A DNA stretch of 39,074 nucleotides from Oscillospiraceae bacterium (GCA_031262125.1 JAISII010000169.1:1-39074), one strand, 5' to 3'; shown: positions 1-7,814, numbered from the stretch's first letter. The notes: a model not told the origin generated them from the letters alone. Translations and numbers: made by a program.

Positions 1-462
1 AAAAATATCCTCCGGGCAATGGTGCGTAAGCTCGGTAATATCGAACAAATCGGTCGTCATACGGCTCATAATCTGCCCTGTGCGGTTTTGGTCATAAAAC
101 TTAAAGCTAAGGCGTTGCAAGTGGTTGAATAAATCGCTTCGCATACCCGCCTCTATATACACCCCAAGCTGATGCCCCCAATAGGTGATTATATAATGCA
201 GCCCCGAGCGGATTACATAAAACAGCACCAGCATTGCCATCAGCCAAAAAAATTCCGAAAATTGCTTATTTGGCAGCAAATTGTTAAGTGCAAATCGTGT
301 AATCATCGGGTATGCAACATCTATTGCGGCAACAAAAAAGGCACAGGTCATATCCAGCACAAACAAGTTAAGGTGCGGTTTATAAAAGCTTGCAAAAATG
401 CTCAGCTTAGATTTTTGGTATTTATCGGCAGGATTTTTAAGCCTTTTTGGGCTTTTGCTCAA
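1..462 (-). CDS. ABC exporter, N-terminal part (partial, runs off left edge)
   Basis: The first 154 codons of an ABC transporter of the fused membrane/ATPase exporter type; the rest lies left of the window. A basic N-terminus (about 30 residues) leads into a first membrane helix (LNLFVLDMTCAFFVAAIDVAYPM) and a second (FFWLMAMLVLFYVIRSGL). The stretch ending in the motifs MRSDLFNHLQRLSFKFYDQ and GQIMSRMTTD is the hallmark cytoplasmic-loop signature of type 1 exporter membrane domains, seen in multidrug and lipid exporters. The start is taken as TTG at 462 because GGGAAG lies 8 bases upstream; an in-frame GTG at 471 directly abuts that site and is less likely. A promoter at 503-531 serves it. 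The ATPase domain is not visible, so substrate and half- or full-transporter status cannot be judged. Confidence 0.85.
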   Translation of the reverse strand, partial: MSKSPKRLKNPADKYQKSKLSIFASFYKPHLNLFVLDMTCAFFVAAIDVAYPMITRFALNNLLPNKQFSEFFWLMAMLVLFYVIRSGLHYIITYWGHQLGVYIEAGMRSDLFNHLQRLSFKFYDQNRTGQIMSRMTTDLFDITELTHHCPEDIF

Positions 463-502
463 ATTATGCACTTCCCTTTTTAAACAAAAAGTTATTGATT
501 TT

Positions 503-531
503 ATTTTACCATAATTTTCTTTATTTATCAA
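503..531 (-). promoter_or_regulatory. Sigma-A type promoter of the ABC exporter gene
   Basis: On the minus strand a -35 TTGATA (526-531), a 17-base spacer and a -10 TAAAAT (503-508) stand about 40 bases upstream of the TTG start at 462. It sits in the short gap after the gene ending at 573, so the exporter can be transcribed independently. Assigned by pattern only. Confidence 0.6.
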
Positions 532-572
532 TAAATTTTGCCTATAAATACAGTTATGATAACAGTATAAAC

Positions 573-1832
573 TTACGAACCTCTCGTTTTTAAAACCGCC
601 TCTGCCGCTTTTAAAACGCCGTATTTGCCGCTGTGGAAGTTCAACCCCCCTTGCAGCCAAGCACAATACGGCGGCCGCAGAGGAGCATCGGCGGAAAGCT
701 CGATTGACGAACCAAGCGTAAACGCACCGGCAGCCATAATCACCTTGCAGTCATAACCGGGCATATCCCACGGCTCGGGCACAACAAAGCTGTCCACCGC
801 CGAGCCGGATTGTATGCCACGGCAAAACGCAATCATTTCTTGCTCGTTGTTAAACTTTACAGTTTGTATAATATCGGGGCGGGGTTCTTCGAAGGTTGGG
901 GTAACTTCAAAGCCAAGCTCCTCAAACAACGCCGCCGCAAAAATTGCTGTTTTAAGAGCCTCGCCCGTTGCATGGGGTGCGTTAAAAGCACCCAAAAACA
1001 TTTGACGCATAACACTCAGCGTGCAGCCAACTTCGCCGCCTGTACCCGGTGTTGTAAGCCGATAGGCACATTGCTCTACAAGCTCTTTTTTGCCTGCTAT
1101 GTAGCCGCCGGTTGGTGCAATTCCGCCCCCTGCGTTTTTAATCAGTGAGCCTGCTATCAAATCTGCCCCGCATTGCAGCGGTTCCGGTTTTTCGGTAAAT
1201 TCGCCATAGCAATTGTCGGCAAAAACAATACAGTTTGTAGAATTTGCTTTTACAACTTCGGCAATAGCTTTAATGTCTGCCACCGTTAACGACGGTCGCA
1301 GTGTGTACCCCCGTGAACGTTGAATATAAACCATACGGGTTTTCGGAGTAAGTGCAGAGGGGATTTTTTGCAAATCCACACGCCCTTTTGCATGCAGCGG
1401 CAGCTCTTTATAAACAATGCCAAACTCTTTTAGCGAGCCGGAGGAATTTTCTCCAATGCCCAAAACCCCACGTATGGTGTCGTACGGTGTGCCTGTAACA
1501 CACAAAACCTCGTCGCCGGGGCGTAAAACGCCGAACAACGCAACTGTAATTGCATGAGTCCCCGACACAAAATTGTGCCGTACCAACGCACTTTCGGCTT
1601 CAAAAACATTGCGGTATACTTCGTCTAATGCCTCTCGCCCACGGTCGCCGTAGCCGTAACCCGTGCTGCCCGCAAAGTGAGATTCGGAAACCCGTGCCGC
1701 CTGAAAAGCCTTCAGCAATTTTATTTGATGAAACTCTTGGTTTTGCTCAATAAGCTCAAGCTGTTTTTGAGTTTTCTTAATTGCATGCTCTGCTGCGTTG
1801 TCTAAAATTTTTTTAAGGTTATTTTCGTTCAT
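573..1832 (-). CDS. PLP-dependent methionine gamma-lyase family protein (aluminium-resistance family, YnbB-like)
   Basis: A fold-type I PLP enzyme of the family named aluminium resistance protein / methionine gamma-lyase family (B. subtilis YnbB). Family traits visible: the N-terminal FAGSTGYGYGDRGREALDEVY stretch, the cofactor region FVSGTHAITVALFGVLRPGDE, FADNCYGEFTE, and the probable PLP lysine in GSLIKNAGGGIAPTGGYIAG (about residue 232). Length 419 aa is normal. The start chosen is ATG at 1832: an AAAGG site lies 5-6 bases upstream, whereas the in-frame GTG at 1838 overlaps that site. Last gene of the run murD - two M42 peptidases - this gene, 29 bases after the previous stop. The physiological substrate of the family is not settled; sulfur amino acid cleavage is a family-based expectation. 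Confidence 0.88.
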   Translation of the reverse strand: MNENNLKKILDNAAEHAIKKTQKQLELIEQNQEFHQIKLLKAFQAARVSESHFAGSTGYGYGDRGREALDEVYRNVFEAESALVRHNFVSGTHAITVALFGVLRPGDEVLCVTGTPYDTIRGVLGIGENSSGSLKEFGIVYKELPLHAKGRVDLQKIPSALTPKTRMVYIQRSRGYTLRPSLTVADIKAIAEVVKANSTNCIVFADNCYGEFTEKPEPLQCGADLIAGSLIKNAGGGIAPTGGYIAGKKELVEQCAYRLTTPGTGGEVGCTLSVMRQMFLGAFNAPHATGEALKTAIFAAALFEELGFEVTPTFEEPRPDIIQTVKFNNEQEMIAFCRGIQSGSAVDSFVVPEPWDMPGYDCKVIMAAGAFTLGSSIELSADAPLRPPYCAWLQGGLNFHSGKYGVLKAAEAVLKTRGS

Positions 1833-1861
1833 ATGCACCTTTTTAAAGTCTTAATTTATAA

Positions 1862-2881
1862 TTATATGTTTTGCATAATCATCTCTTTTGCCAAGGCAAA
1901 AACGCTCTGCACATCGGCAATTTTGCACATTGCAAGCTGCGAGTGCAAATAGCGTGTGGGAGCCGAAATTGCCAGCACCCTTGCTCCAAAAGCGGTTGTG
2001 TTGTATGCACCCGAGTCGTTACCTCCGGCTACTGCTTGCTTTGCTTGCAGCGGGATGCCCAGTCTCTCGGCAATATTTTGTGCTGTGGAATACATTTGCT
2101 TGTCGTAAATTGCCGACTTGTCCATAAACGAAATTGCAGCACCGCCGCCCAAGGTGCAAACCTGTTCGCCGCTTGCAACGTCGGGCAAATCTTGTGCGGT
2201 TGTGGACTCTATAACAATTGCAGAGTCGGGGTTTAATGCAAAGGCGGCAGTTTTTGCCCCACGCATACCAACTTCCTCCTGCACTGCAAAAACAAAATGC
2301 ACATCGCAGGGGTAGTTGTGTTTTAGCAGCTCGATTAAAATACAGCAGCCCACCCTGTCGTCAATAGCTTTAGAAGTAATAGTGCTGTCGCTAATCTCGC
2401 AGCCCGATTCAAAAACAACACTGTCGCCCGGGCGAACATATTTTTGTGCGTCCTCTTTGTTAAGTGCACCAATATCAATATACATTTGCTTAATTGCAGA
2501 ATATTTATCTCGCTCGGCAGCCGAAGTTAAATGCACCGGCACGCTGGAGATTACACCGTTTAGTTTTTTGCCGCCCACTTTAACACGTTTGCCTGCCAGC
2601 ACCCGTGGTTCTATGCCGCCAACAGTGTCGAACTTTAAAAAGCCGCCGTCGGTTACAGAAGTTACAATCAAGCCGACTTCGTCCATATGTGCCGAAAGTA
2701 CAAGCTTGTTTTTTGGCGTAGAATTGCCCTTTTTAAATGCCAAAATATTGCCTAAGGCATCCACCTTAACATCGGTGCAATGCTCTGCAATCTCGTTTAA
2801 AATAATTTCTCTAACATCCGCTTCGTCGCCGGATAATCCGCCGGCACAAAGCATTTTACGGAGTAAATCTTTATTCAGCAT
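1862..2881 (-). CDS. M42 family metallo-aminopeptidase (second of a tandem pair)
   Basis: A cytoplasmic di-metal aminopeptidase of family M42 (glutamyl aminopeptidase/FrvX/YsdC group), 339 aa, the usual length. Metal and catalytic positions are present: SAHMDEVG (H65, D67), AIDDRVGC (D174), QEEVGMRGA (E202 base, E203 ligand), VIESTTAQD (E225) and RYLHSQ (H313). Residues about 70-165 between the ligands form the small barrel insertion typical of M42. The ATG at 2881 overlaps the end of the preceding paralog by 11 bases, with its GGAGG site inside that gene's last codons, so the two are translationally coupled. M42 enzymes assemble as dodecameric tetrahedra and trim peptides; specificity cannot be read from sequence. 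Its ligand set matches the canonical family better than the upstream paralog does. Confidence 0.92.
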   Translation of the reverse strand: MLNKDLLRKMLCAGGLSGDEADVREIILNEIAEHCTDVKVDALGNILAFKKGNSTPKNKLVLSAHMDEVGLIVTSVTDGGFLKFDTVGGIEPRVLAGKRVKVGGKKLNGVISSVPVHLTSAAERDKYSAIKQMYIDIGALNKEDAQKYVRPGDSVVFESGCEISDSTITSKAIDDRVGCCILIELLKHNYPCDVHFVFAVQEEVGMRGAKTAAFALNPDSAIVIESTTAQDLPDVASGEQVCTLGGGAAISFMDKSAIYDKQMYSTAQNIAERLGIPLQAKQAVAGGNDSGAYNTTAFGARVLAISAPTRYLHSQLAMCKIADVQSVFALAKEMIMQNI

Positions 2882-3899
2882 TAAACATACCTCCGTCTAA
2901 AATACTTGCGGCAATCAAATCGGCGGTTGCTTCAATATCACCAACATCAACAACCTCCGACTGTGTGTGCATATACCGCAGGGGGATAGAAATCAGCCCG
3001 GTCTCAGCTCCCGTTTTTGCGACACCGATATGGTCAATGTTCGTTCCGGTTGTGCCGCCGCAAACCTCTGTTTGATATGGTATGTTATGTGCTGTTGCGG
3101 TAGATTCAAACAGTGCAGACATTGCTTTGCTTAAAGTGCCCGAGTAGCAAACCATTGGTCCGCCACCCAAAACGCCGGGCGTTGGGTAGTCAATAACCTC
3201 CCCTTGTGTGGCAAACGATACATCAACCGCAATCGCTTTATCAAACTCGAGTGCAAACGCACCTGTTTTTGCTCCTTTTGCAAAGGTTTCCTCCCCTACG
3301 CTGAACAAAAAGCACACGTTGCACTTCAAATCATTTGCTTGGCTGAGTTTTTTTGCAACACTAATTAAGGCTGCAACTCCTGCACGGTTGTCAATAGCCG
3401 GTGAGGTAACACGATTGTTTAAAAGCTCGGCAAATTCGGCAGCGTATGAGATTCGGCAGCCCGTCTGTACAAGCTCTTTAACTTCCTTTTCGCTCAAGCC
3501 TGTGTCTGCAAACAGCTTGTCTATTGGCACGGCACTGTCGCTTTTGCCCGACAAATGCGGCGGAATTGACGTAATAACGCCCTTAATATTCCGCTTGCCG
3601 TGTATTATAACCTCGGTTGCGGGCAAAACCCTTTGGTCTGCCCCGCCAACATTGGCAAAACGCAAAAAACCGCCCCCCGCAAGCGATGTTACCACAAACC
3701 CAACTTGGTCTATGTGGGCATCTAACAGGATGGTATGTTCAAACTCGCCGCTTTGCAGCTTTGCAAAAACACTGCCGCCCTGCCCTATTGTAACCTCGGC
3801 ACAATAGGGTTGCAGGGTTTTAACCAAATATTCGGCAATTGGGGATTCTTCACCGCTTGGGGCAACAATTGTGCATAAATCTTTTAAAAGTTCTTTCAT
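2871..3899 (-). CDS. M42 family metallo-aminopeptidase (first of a tandem pair)
   Basis: A second M42 peptidase, 342 aa, diverged from its downstream neighbour. Ligands visible: DAHIDQVG (H62, D64), AIDNRAGV (D170), VGEETFAKGA (E203, E204), AVDVSFATQ (D226) and RYMHTQSE (H311). The expected residues are all present, but the catalytic segment reads EETFAKGA rather than EEVGxRGA, and IDQ replaces the commoner MDE, so substrate preference may differ from the partner. Start ATG at 3899 with AAGGA 7 bases upstream. It follows murD by 26 bases and overlaps the next M42 gene, so all are probably one transcript. Family role is cytoplasmic peptide turnover; a link to wall peptides is only suggested by the murD neighbour. 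Confidence 0.9.
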   Translation of the reverse strand: MKELLKDLCTIVAPSGEESPIAEYLVKTLQPYCAEVTIGQGGSVFAKLQSGEFEHTILLDAHIDQVGFVVTSLAGGGFLRFANVGGADQRVLPATEVIIHGKRNIKGVITSIPPHLSGKSDSAVPIDKLFADTGLSEKEVKELVQTGCRISYAAEFAELLNNRVTSPAIDNRAGVAALISVAKKLSQANDLKCNVCFLFSVGEETFAKGAKTGAFALEFDKAIAVDVSFATQGEVIDYPTPGVLGGGPMVCYSGTLSKAMSALFESTATAHNIPYQTEVCGGTTGTNIDHIGVAKTGAETGLISIPLRYMHTQSEVVDVGDIEATADLIAASILDGGMFNAE

Positions 3900-3925
3900 T
3901 AAAAATTCCTTATTATTTTTCTTTA

Positions 3926-5329
3926 TTATTTATTATTTTCTTTTAGCTCAAGCACTAATTGCTTAAAATGCTTGCCACGTGCGTCAAAATTTTTATAAAG
4001 GTCAAAGCTTGCACTTGCGGGCGAAAGCGAAACTATATCCCCCTCAATTGCGTTTTGCCGTGCTGCAAGAACGGCTTCTTCCATATTACTTACTTCCATA
4101 ATTTTCGGATTATCAGGCGAATAATTGTCAGCCGTAAGGGTTGCCTCTTTAATTTTTGGTGCGGTGTTGCCCATAATTATAAGAGTTTTAACCTTGTTGC
4201 AAATTACAGGCCCCAGCAGCTTGTAAGAGATTTTTTTGTCGTACCCGCCGGCAATTAGTATAATTTTTTGTTTATAGAGCGAGAGCGTGCCCGAAGCCGT
4301 ACGTGTGGGGCTGGACGCTATAGAATCGTTATAATATTTTACGCCGTCAACCTCTGCCACAAACTCGGCACGGTGCTCAACACCGGCAAACTCTTTTGCA
4401 ACCTGTGCAATAACCTGCGGTGTAACCAACCCCCACACTGCACAAATTGCCGCCATATAATTCTCGGTGTTGTGCCAACCGGGTATTTTAATATCAGCGG
4501 TTTTAATTACCGGGGTAATTGTGCCGTTATCGGCAAAATAAATTGTATCGTCTTTTAAAAATGTACCGTTGTTTACGTTTTGTTTTCTTGAAAAATACAG
4601 CACATTGCCTCGTGCTTCTTTTGCAAATTCAGAGGTAATATCGTCATCAAGGTTAAGCACAGTTTTGCCGAAAGCATTTTGGTGCAAAAAAATGTTTTTC
4701 TTGCTGTCGGTGTACTCTTGCATATCCTTATGAATATCCAAATGGTTTGGCGAAAGGTTTGTAACTACTGCAATATCGGGGCTTTGCCGCATAGAAATCA
4801 ACTGGAAGCTTGAAAGCTCGACAACTGCAAAATCTTCGGGGTTAATACTCTCTATAATCGGCAAAAGCGGTGTGCCAATGTTACCGCCCAAATGTACTGT
4901 GTAGCCTGCTTTTTTTAAAAACTCCGAAATTATGGTTGTGGTTGTGGTTTTGCCGTCGGAACCCGTCACGGCAATAATTTTGCAAGGGCAAAGGTCAAAA
5001 AACAGTTCCATCTCGGAGGTTACAACTATACCTTTGGCACGAAAATTATTTAGCTCATCGGAATAATAACGCATACCCGGTGTTCGCAAAATAATATCGC
5101 ACTGCAAGTTTTGCAAATAATCTTTGCCCAAATTCAGCACTGCTCCGGCGGACTTTGCTTTTGCGGCGTTTTCGCCGAGTTCACTCTCGGTTTTGCTGTC
5201 GCAAGCTATAACGGTTGCCCCGTATTTTTTAAACAAGCCTATAAGCGGCAAATTGCTTGTGCCAATGCCAACAAGTGCTATAGTCTTGCCGTTTAGTTTT
5301 TTTAAAAAGGTTTCACTCATATTGTTCAC
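3926..5329 (-). CDS. murD: UDP-N-acetylmuramoylalanine--D-glutamate ligase MurD
   Basis: Adds D-glutamate to UDP-MurNAc-L-Ala in the cytoplasm, using ATP, in peptidoglycan precursor synthesis. Three-domain Mur ligase, 467 aa: an N-terminal UDP-binding domain (about 14-110, GIGTSNLPLIGLFKKYGA), a central ATPase with the P-loop TGSDGKTT at 122-129, the Mur motifs GGNIGTPLL (148-156) and ELSSFQL (171-177), NLSPNHLDIH (191-200) with the probable carbamylated lysine just after, and a C-terminal domain ending in SLSPASASFDLYKNFDARGKHF, diagnostic for MurD. The start is GTG at 5329, since GGAGGT lies 5 bases upstream; an ATG three codons in would be spaced too far. It is not in a dcw cluster but heads a run with two M42 peptidases. 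The AT-rich leader (5330-5426) has TATAAT-like boxes without a convincing -35. Confidence 0.96.
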   Translation of the reverse strand: MNNMSETFLKKLNGKTIALVGIGTSNLPLIGLFKKYGATVIACDSKTESELGENAAKAKSAGAVLNLGKDYLQNLQCDIILRTPGMRYYSDELNNFRAKGIVVTSEMELFFDLCPCKIIAVTGSDGKTTTTTIISEFLKKAGYTVHLGGNIGTPLLPIIESINPEDFAVVELSSFQLISMRQSPDIAVVTNLSPNHLDIHKDMQEYTDSKKNIFLHQNAFGKTVLNLDDDITSEFAKEARGNVLYFSRKQNVNNGTFLKDDTIYFADNGTITPVIKTADIKIPGWHNTENYMAAICAVWGLVTPQVIAQVAKEFAGVEHRAEFVAEVDGVKYYNDSIASSPTRTASGTLSLYKQKIILIAGGYDKKISYKLLGPVICNKVKTLIIMGNTAPKIKEATLTADNYSPDNPKIMEVSNMEEAVLAARQNAIEGDIVSLSPASASFDLYKNFDARGKHFKQLVLELKENNK

Positions 5330-5426
5330 AGTTTACCTCCAAATTTGTACTGATTATATTATATTCCAAAATTTAAAATTATAATAATTTAAGAGAATTT
5401 TTATTAATTCTTTTTTTAAAATTTTC

Positions 5427-5454
5427 AAAAAAAATGCCGGTATTTCTACCGACA
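5427..5454 (-). terminator. Rho-independent terminator after the XRE gene
   Basis: On the minus strand an 8-bp stem (TGTCGGTA / TACCGGCA, one G-U pair) closed by a GAAA loop is followed by eight T residues. It lies 17 bases past the stop codon at 5471 and separates the regulator from murD, which therefore needs its own promoter. Confidence 0.9.
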
Positions 5455-5470
5455 ATTTTCTGTTAAGAAA

Positions 5471-5734
5471 TTAAATGTTAGAGGGCGTCTCTCCCCGCCC
5501 AAGCAAAGCGTCTACCGATATTTCAAAAATATCAGCCAATGCCAGCATCTCAAAATCGGTAACAAAGCGTATTTGCCCCTCTAATTTTGATAATCCCGAA
5601 GCATTCATATCTACCCCGTTAACTTGCAGTTGTGCCAGCAAATCCTTTTGCTTCATATTCCTTTCTTTGCGAATAGCCTCTACCCGCGCACCTATGAGGT
5701 TTCTGTCCCCCAAATCCTGCTTACGCAATCTCAT
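5471..5734 (-). CDS. Small XRE-family helix-turn-helix regulator
   Basis: An 87-residue DNA-binding protein consisting essentially of one Cro/CI-type helix-turn-helix: IGARVEAIRKERNMKQKDLLAQLQVNGVDMNASGLSKLEGQIRFVTDFEMLALADIFEISVDALLG is the five-helix XRE core, with the recognition region near MNASGLSKLEGQ. The start ATG at 5734 is chosen because GGAG lies 8 bases upstream; the frame is open about 33 codons further but without a ribosome binding site and across the promoter region. A palindrome (5767-5781) inside the proximal promoter is a likely autoregulatory operator. The gene is monocistronic: a terminator follows at 5427-5454. No partner toxin or membrane protein is encoded next to it, so its targets are unknown. 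Confidence 0.88.
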   Translation of the reverse strand: MRLRKQDLGDRNLIGARVEAIRKERNMKQKDLLAQLQVNGVDMNASGLSKLEGQIRFVTDFEMLALADIFEISVDALLGRGETPSNI

Positions 5735-5758
5735 AACGTACACTCCAAAAAAAATTTT

Positions 5759-5781
5759 ATTATAACATAAACACCGTTTAT
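5759..5781 (-). promoter_or_regulatory. Palindromic operator beside the proximal -10 of the XRE gene
   Basis: A perfect inverted repeat, ATAAAC-N3-GTTTAT (5767-5781), lies immediately upstream of a TATAAT box (5759-5764, minus strand) about 25 bases before the XRE start codon. A regulator bound there would occlude that promoter. Seen directly: the palindrome and the box. Inferred: autoregulation by the adjacent XRE protein. The -35 for this box is poor. Confidence 0.5.
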
Positions 5782-5869
5782 ATTGCGTATCAGAAATATA
5801 GACGGCATAGTGAGGATAATTAATAAAAATCAAGTATTCCCTTTAAAATCTGCATAAACACTGTACTTT

Positions 5870-5898
5870 ATTATAATACGTACGGCAAAAAAAAACAA
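5870..5898 (-). promoter_or_regulatory. Distal promoter of the XRE gene
   Basis: Minus strand: -35 TTGTTT (5893-5898), 17-base spacer, -10 TATAAT (5870-5875), about 135 bases upstream of the start codon. A transcript from here would pass through the palindrome at 5767-5781. The remainder of the 5735-6017 gap is AT-rich with no gene and no clear terminator for mtaB. Confidence 0.55.
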
Positions 5899-6017
5899 GT
5901 CTTTTTGCAAAATAATTTAAAATTTGTCATTTTTTTAACTTTATGTTGCCTGTTTGTAATTGTTTTTGTGGGTTGAAATAACAAAGATGTGCAATTTTTA
6001 GTTTTTTAATAGCTTTT

Positions 6018-7313
6018 TTATAAAGCACCAATCATCGCACTGCCGTCTTGAGTAATTGAGATTAACCGTACATCTATAATTTTGCCCGCCAAATTGTCGT
6101 TTGAACTTACTCGTACAGGGGTGTAGTTAGCACTAAAGCCTTCCCACTCTCCTTTTGGGTTTTGCTTTTCGAACAGCACGCTTTCGGTTTTGCCTATTTG
6201 AGTTTTTAAAAAGTCTTTGTGCAGTTGGTCGGCAATTTTAAGCATTGCTGCTGCCCGTTGGTTTTTTATGCTTTGCTCAATTTGCTCGTCAAACTCAGCT
6301 GCTTTTGTGCCCGCCCTTGGAGAATATGGAAAAACGTGAATTTTTGCAAAACCGATTTTTTTGGCAAAACTAACACTGTCTGAAAAATCTTCTTCGCTCT
6401 CGCCGGGGAACCCGACCATAATATCGGTTGTAATTGCCGGGTTTTTGAAAATTCGCCTAATATTTTTTACAATTTCTTCATACTCATTAGTAGTGTATTT
6501 TCGGTTCATATGCTGTAAAGTTCTATTGCACCCGCTTTGCAGCGACAAATGGAACTGCGGGCAAAACTGCGGCACACTGTGCAAAGCCAGCAGCACATTT
6601 TCGGTCAGATATTCCGGCTCCAGCGAGCCAAGCCTCACACGGGCAACGCCCTGCACAGCCCCAACGGCTTTAACGGCATCGCACAGCTCCAGCCCGATAT
6701 CCTGCCCATAGCACGACAAATTTATGCCAACCAAAACAACCTCTGTGTAGCCGTTTTTGGCAAGGCTTTCGGCTTCGGTTTGCAAAGCTGCAAGCGGTTT
6801 TGAACGCACACTCCCCCGTGCGTAGGGAATAATGCAATAAGAGCAATAGCGGTTGCAGCCGTCCTGTATTTTTATAATCGCCCTTGTGCGGTTGCTCAAG
6901 TGGCTTATTTGTGCATTTTCGTAAGCCTCTTCCCTCTTTTTGTGCTGCTCTATTTTTATAATTTGCTGCCCGTTTTGCAAAAATTCGGATATTAATTTTG
7001 GAATTTCTGCCCTGTTGGTGTTGCCTGCAACAATATCGCAACCCTCAAAAAGTATGGGATTTTGTGGGAAAGCCTGCGGCATACAGCCGGTTAGAACAAC
7101 TATTGCGGCAGGGTTTTCTCGCTTTAGTTTGCGTATTAGCTTGCGGTTTTTGGAATCGGCTACCGAGGTTACGGTGCAGGAATTTATAATTATAACATCG
7201 GCGGTTTGCAAATTTTGTGCCGGCTTTAACCCTGCATTTTCCAGTGCGTTATGCATAACCTCCGATTCGTAGCGGTTAACCTTGCAACCAAAGGTATAAA
7301 TATAAAAATTCAA
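6018..7313 (-). CDS. mtaB: tRNA (N6-threonylcarbamoyladenosine(37)-C2)-methylthiotransferase MtaB
   Basis: Radical SAM enzyme converting t6A37 to ms2t6A in ANN-decoding tRNAs. Three parts: an N-terminal UPF0004 domain with the auxiliary cluster cysteines (FGCKVN C10, INSCTVT C46, LTGCMPQ C77), a radical SAM domain with the CxxxCxxC motif GCNRYCSYCIIPYARG (C153, C157, C160) and SLQSGCNRTLQHMNRKY, and a C-terminal TRAM domain (about 370-431). FGCKVN rather than the MiaB/RimO forms supports MtaB. The start is TTG at 7313, because GGAG sits 8 bases upstream and the family begins only a few residues before the YTFGCKVN motif; an in-frame ATG at 7370 would add 19 unrelated residues and overlap the promoter at 7342-7370. 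Length 431 aa fits the family. Transcribed alone, divergent from the HPr-like gene. Confidence 0.94.
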   Translation of the reverse strand: MNFYIYTFGCKVNRYESEVMHNALENAGLKPAQNLQTADVIIINSCTVTSVADSKNRKLIRKLKRENPAAIVVLTGCMPQAFPQNPILFEGCDIVAGNTNRAEIPKLISEFLQNGQQIIKIEQHKKREEAYENAQISHLSNRTRAIIKIQDGCNRYCSYCIIPYARGSVRSKPLAALQTEAESLAKNGYTEVVLVGINLSCYGQDIGLELCDAVKAVGAVQGVARVRLGSLEPEYLTENVLLALHSVPQFCPQFHLSLQSGCNRTLQHMNRKYTTNEYEEIVKNIRRIFKNPAITTDIMVGFPGESEEDFSDSVSFAKKIGFAKIHVFPYSPRAGTKAAEFDEQIEQSIKNQRAAAMLKIADQLHKDFLKTQIGKTESVLFEKQNPKGEWEGFSANYTPVRVSSNDNLAGKIIDVRLISITQDGSAMIGAL

Positions 7314-7341
7314 CAGATTATCTCCACTTTCTGAAAATTTT

Positions 7342-7370
7342 TTTGTAAAGTAAATGAAATTGTGTCGCAA
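7342..7370 (-). promoter_or_regulatory. Probable promoter of mtaB
   Basis: Minus strand: -35 TTGCGA (7365-7370), 17-base spacer, -10 TACAAA (7342-7347), roughly 30 bases before the TTG start. The -10 is a weak match. It is divergent from the HPr-like gene promoter, whose -35 is the same hexamer. Confidence 0.4.
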
Positions 7371-7391
7371 AAGGCGTTTTTGATTGATTTT

Positions 7392-7420
7392 TTGCGACTA
7401 TTGTGCTAATATTGTAATAT
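7392..7420 (+). promoter_or_regulatory. Promoter of the HPr-like gene
   Basis: Plus strand: -35 TTGCGA (7392-7397), 17-base spacer, -10 TAATAT (7415-7420). GGAGGG at 7430-7435 and the ATG at 7441 follow closely, so the leader would be only about 15 bases, with no room for a riboswitch. No cre-like operator was recognised. Confidence 0.6.
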
Positions 7421-7440
7421 AAAATTAACGGAGGGTCAAT

Positions 7441-7674
7441 ATGTTTTGTCAAACTATTTGCATTTCGAGTTTTGAAGCCGCCAAAAGATTTATTAATATG
7501 ACCAATAGGTATATGAACCTTAAAATCAACCTTTTTTCCGAAGATTACATTATTGACGCTCATTCGGTTATGGGCATTTTGTCGCTGGATATGAACAAAC
7601 CCGTAGAGCTGCGTGCCGAGGGCGAAACCTTGAACGATTTTATTAAAGATATTGCCCCCTTTGCAGCTGCTTAA
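7441..7674 (+). CDS. HPr-fold protein lacking the catalytic histidine (Crh-like)
   Basis: A 77-residue protein with the second half of an HPr domain plainly visible: VMGILSLDMNKPVELRAEGETLNDFIKDI corresponds to the HPr segment after Ser46. The serine of the regulatory site is kept (HSVMGI, S42), but the GLHARPA segment with the phosphate-carrying histidine is replaced by SSFEAAKRF; the only histidine is next to S42. It therefore cannot carry phosphate from Enzyme I to PTS permeases. Bacillus Crh is a known HPr paralog that lost His15 but keeps Ser46 and acts with CcpA; this protein could do similarly, which is inference. It has a strong GGAGGG site 5 bases from ATG, its own promoter and terminator, and is the only plus-strand gene here. 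Confidence 0.8.
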   Translation: MFCQTICISSFEAAKRFINMTNRYMNLKINLFSEDYIIDAHSVMGILSLDMNKPVELRAEGETLNDFIKDIAPFAAA

Positions 7675-7703
7675 TTTTTTTAATTTAAAACTTGCAATTT
7701 TTG

Positions 7704-7734
7704 CCCCGATTTTGTATCGGGGTTTTCTGTTTTT
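7704..7734 (+). terminator. Rho-independent terminator of the HPr-like gene
   Basis: Perfect 7-bp stem CCCCGAT / ATCGGGG (7704-7710, 7716-7722) with a 5-base loop, followed by a T-rich run, 30 bases past the stop codon. Confidence 0.9.
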
Positions 7735-7779
7735 CTAAAAAAGTTTTGTATGTAAATAAATGGCAACACTAATACACAA

Positions 7780-7814
7780 AATCGCCCCACCGCAAAATTA
7801 GCGGCAGGGCGATT
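7780..7814 (-). terminator. Terminator of the 1160-aa secreted protein gene (possibly bidirectional)
   Basis: Stem AATCGCCC / GGGCGATT extended by CCGC / GCGG around an internal mismatch, with a 7-base loop. On the minus strand TTTTGTG follows; on the plus strand a T-rich run follows too, so it can also stop read-through from the convergent HPr-like gene. It lies about 45 bases past the minus-strand stop at 7859. Confidence 0.75.

Noticed and set aside
240..252. Apparent frameshift in the ABC exporter at a T-run
   Set aside because: Recounting the homopolymer (seven bases) shows the frame is continuous.
172..483. Plus-strand open frame of 103 codons at the left edge
   Set aside because: The opposite strand gives an ABC-exporter membrane domain with recognisable motifs; the plus frame has no family features or ribosome site.
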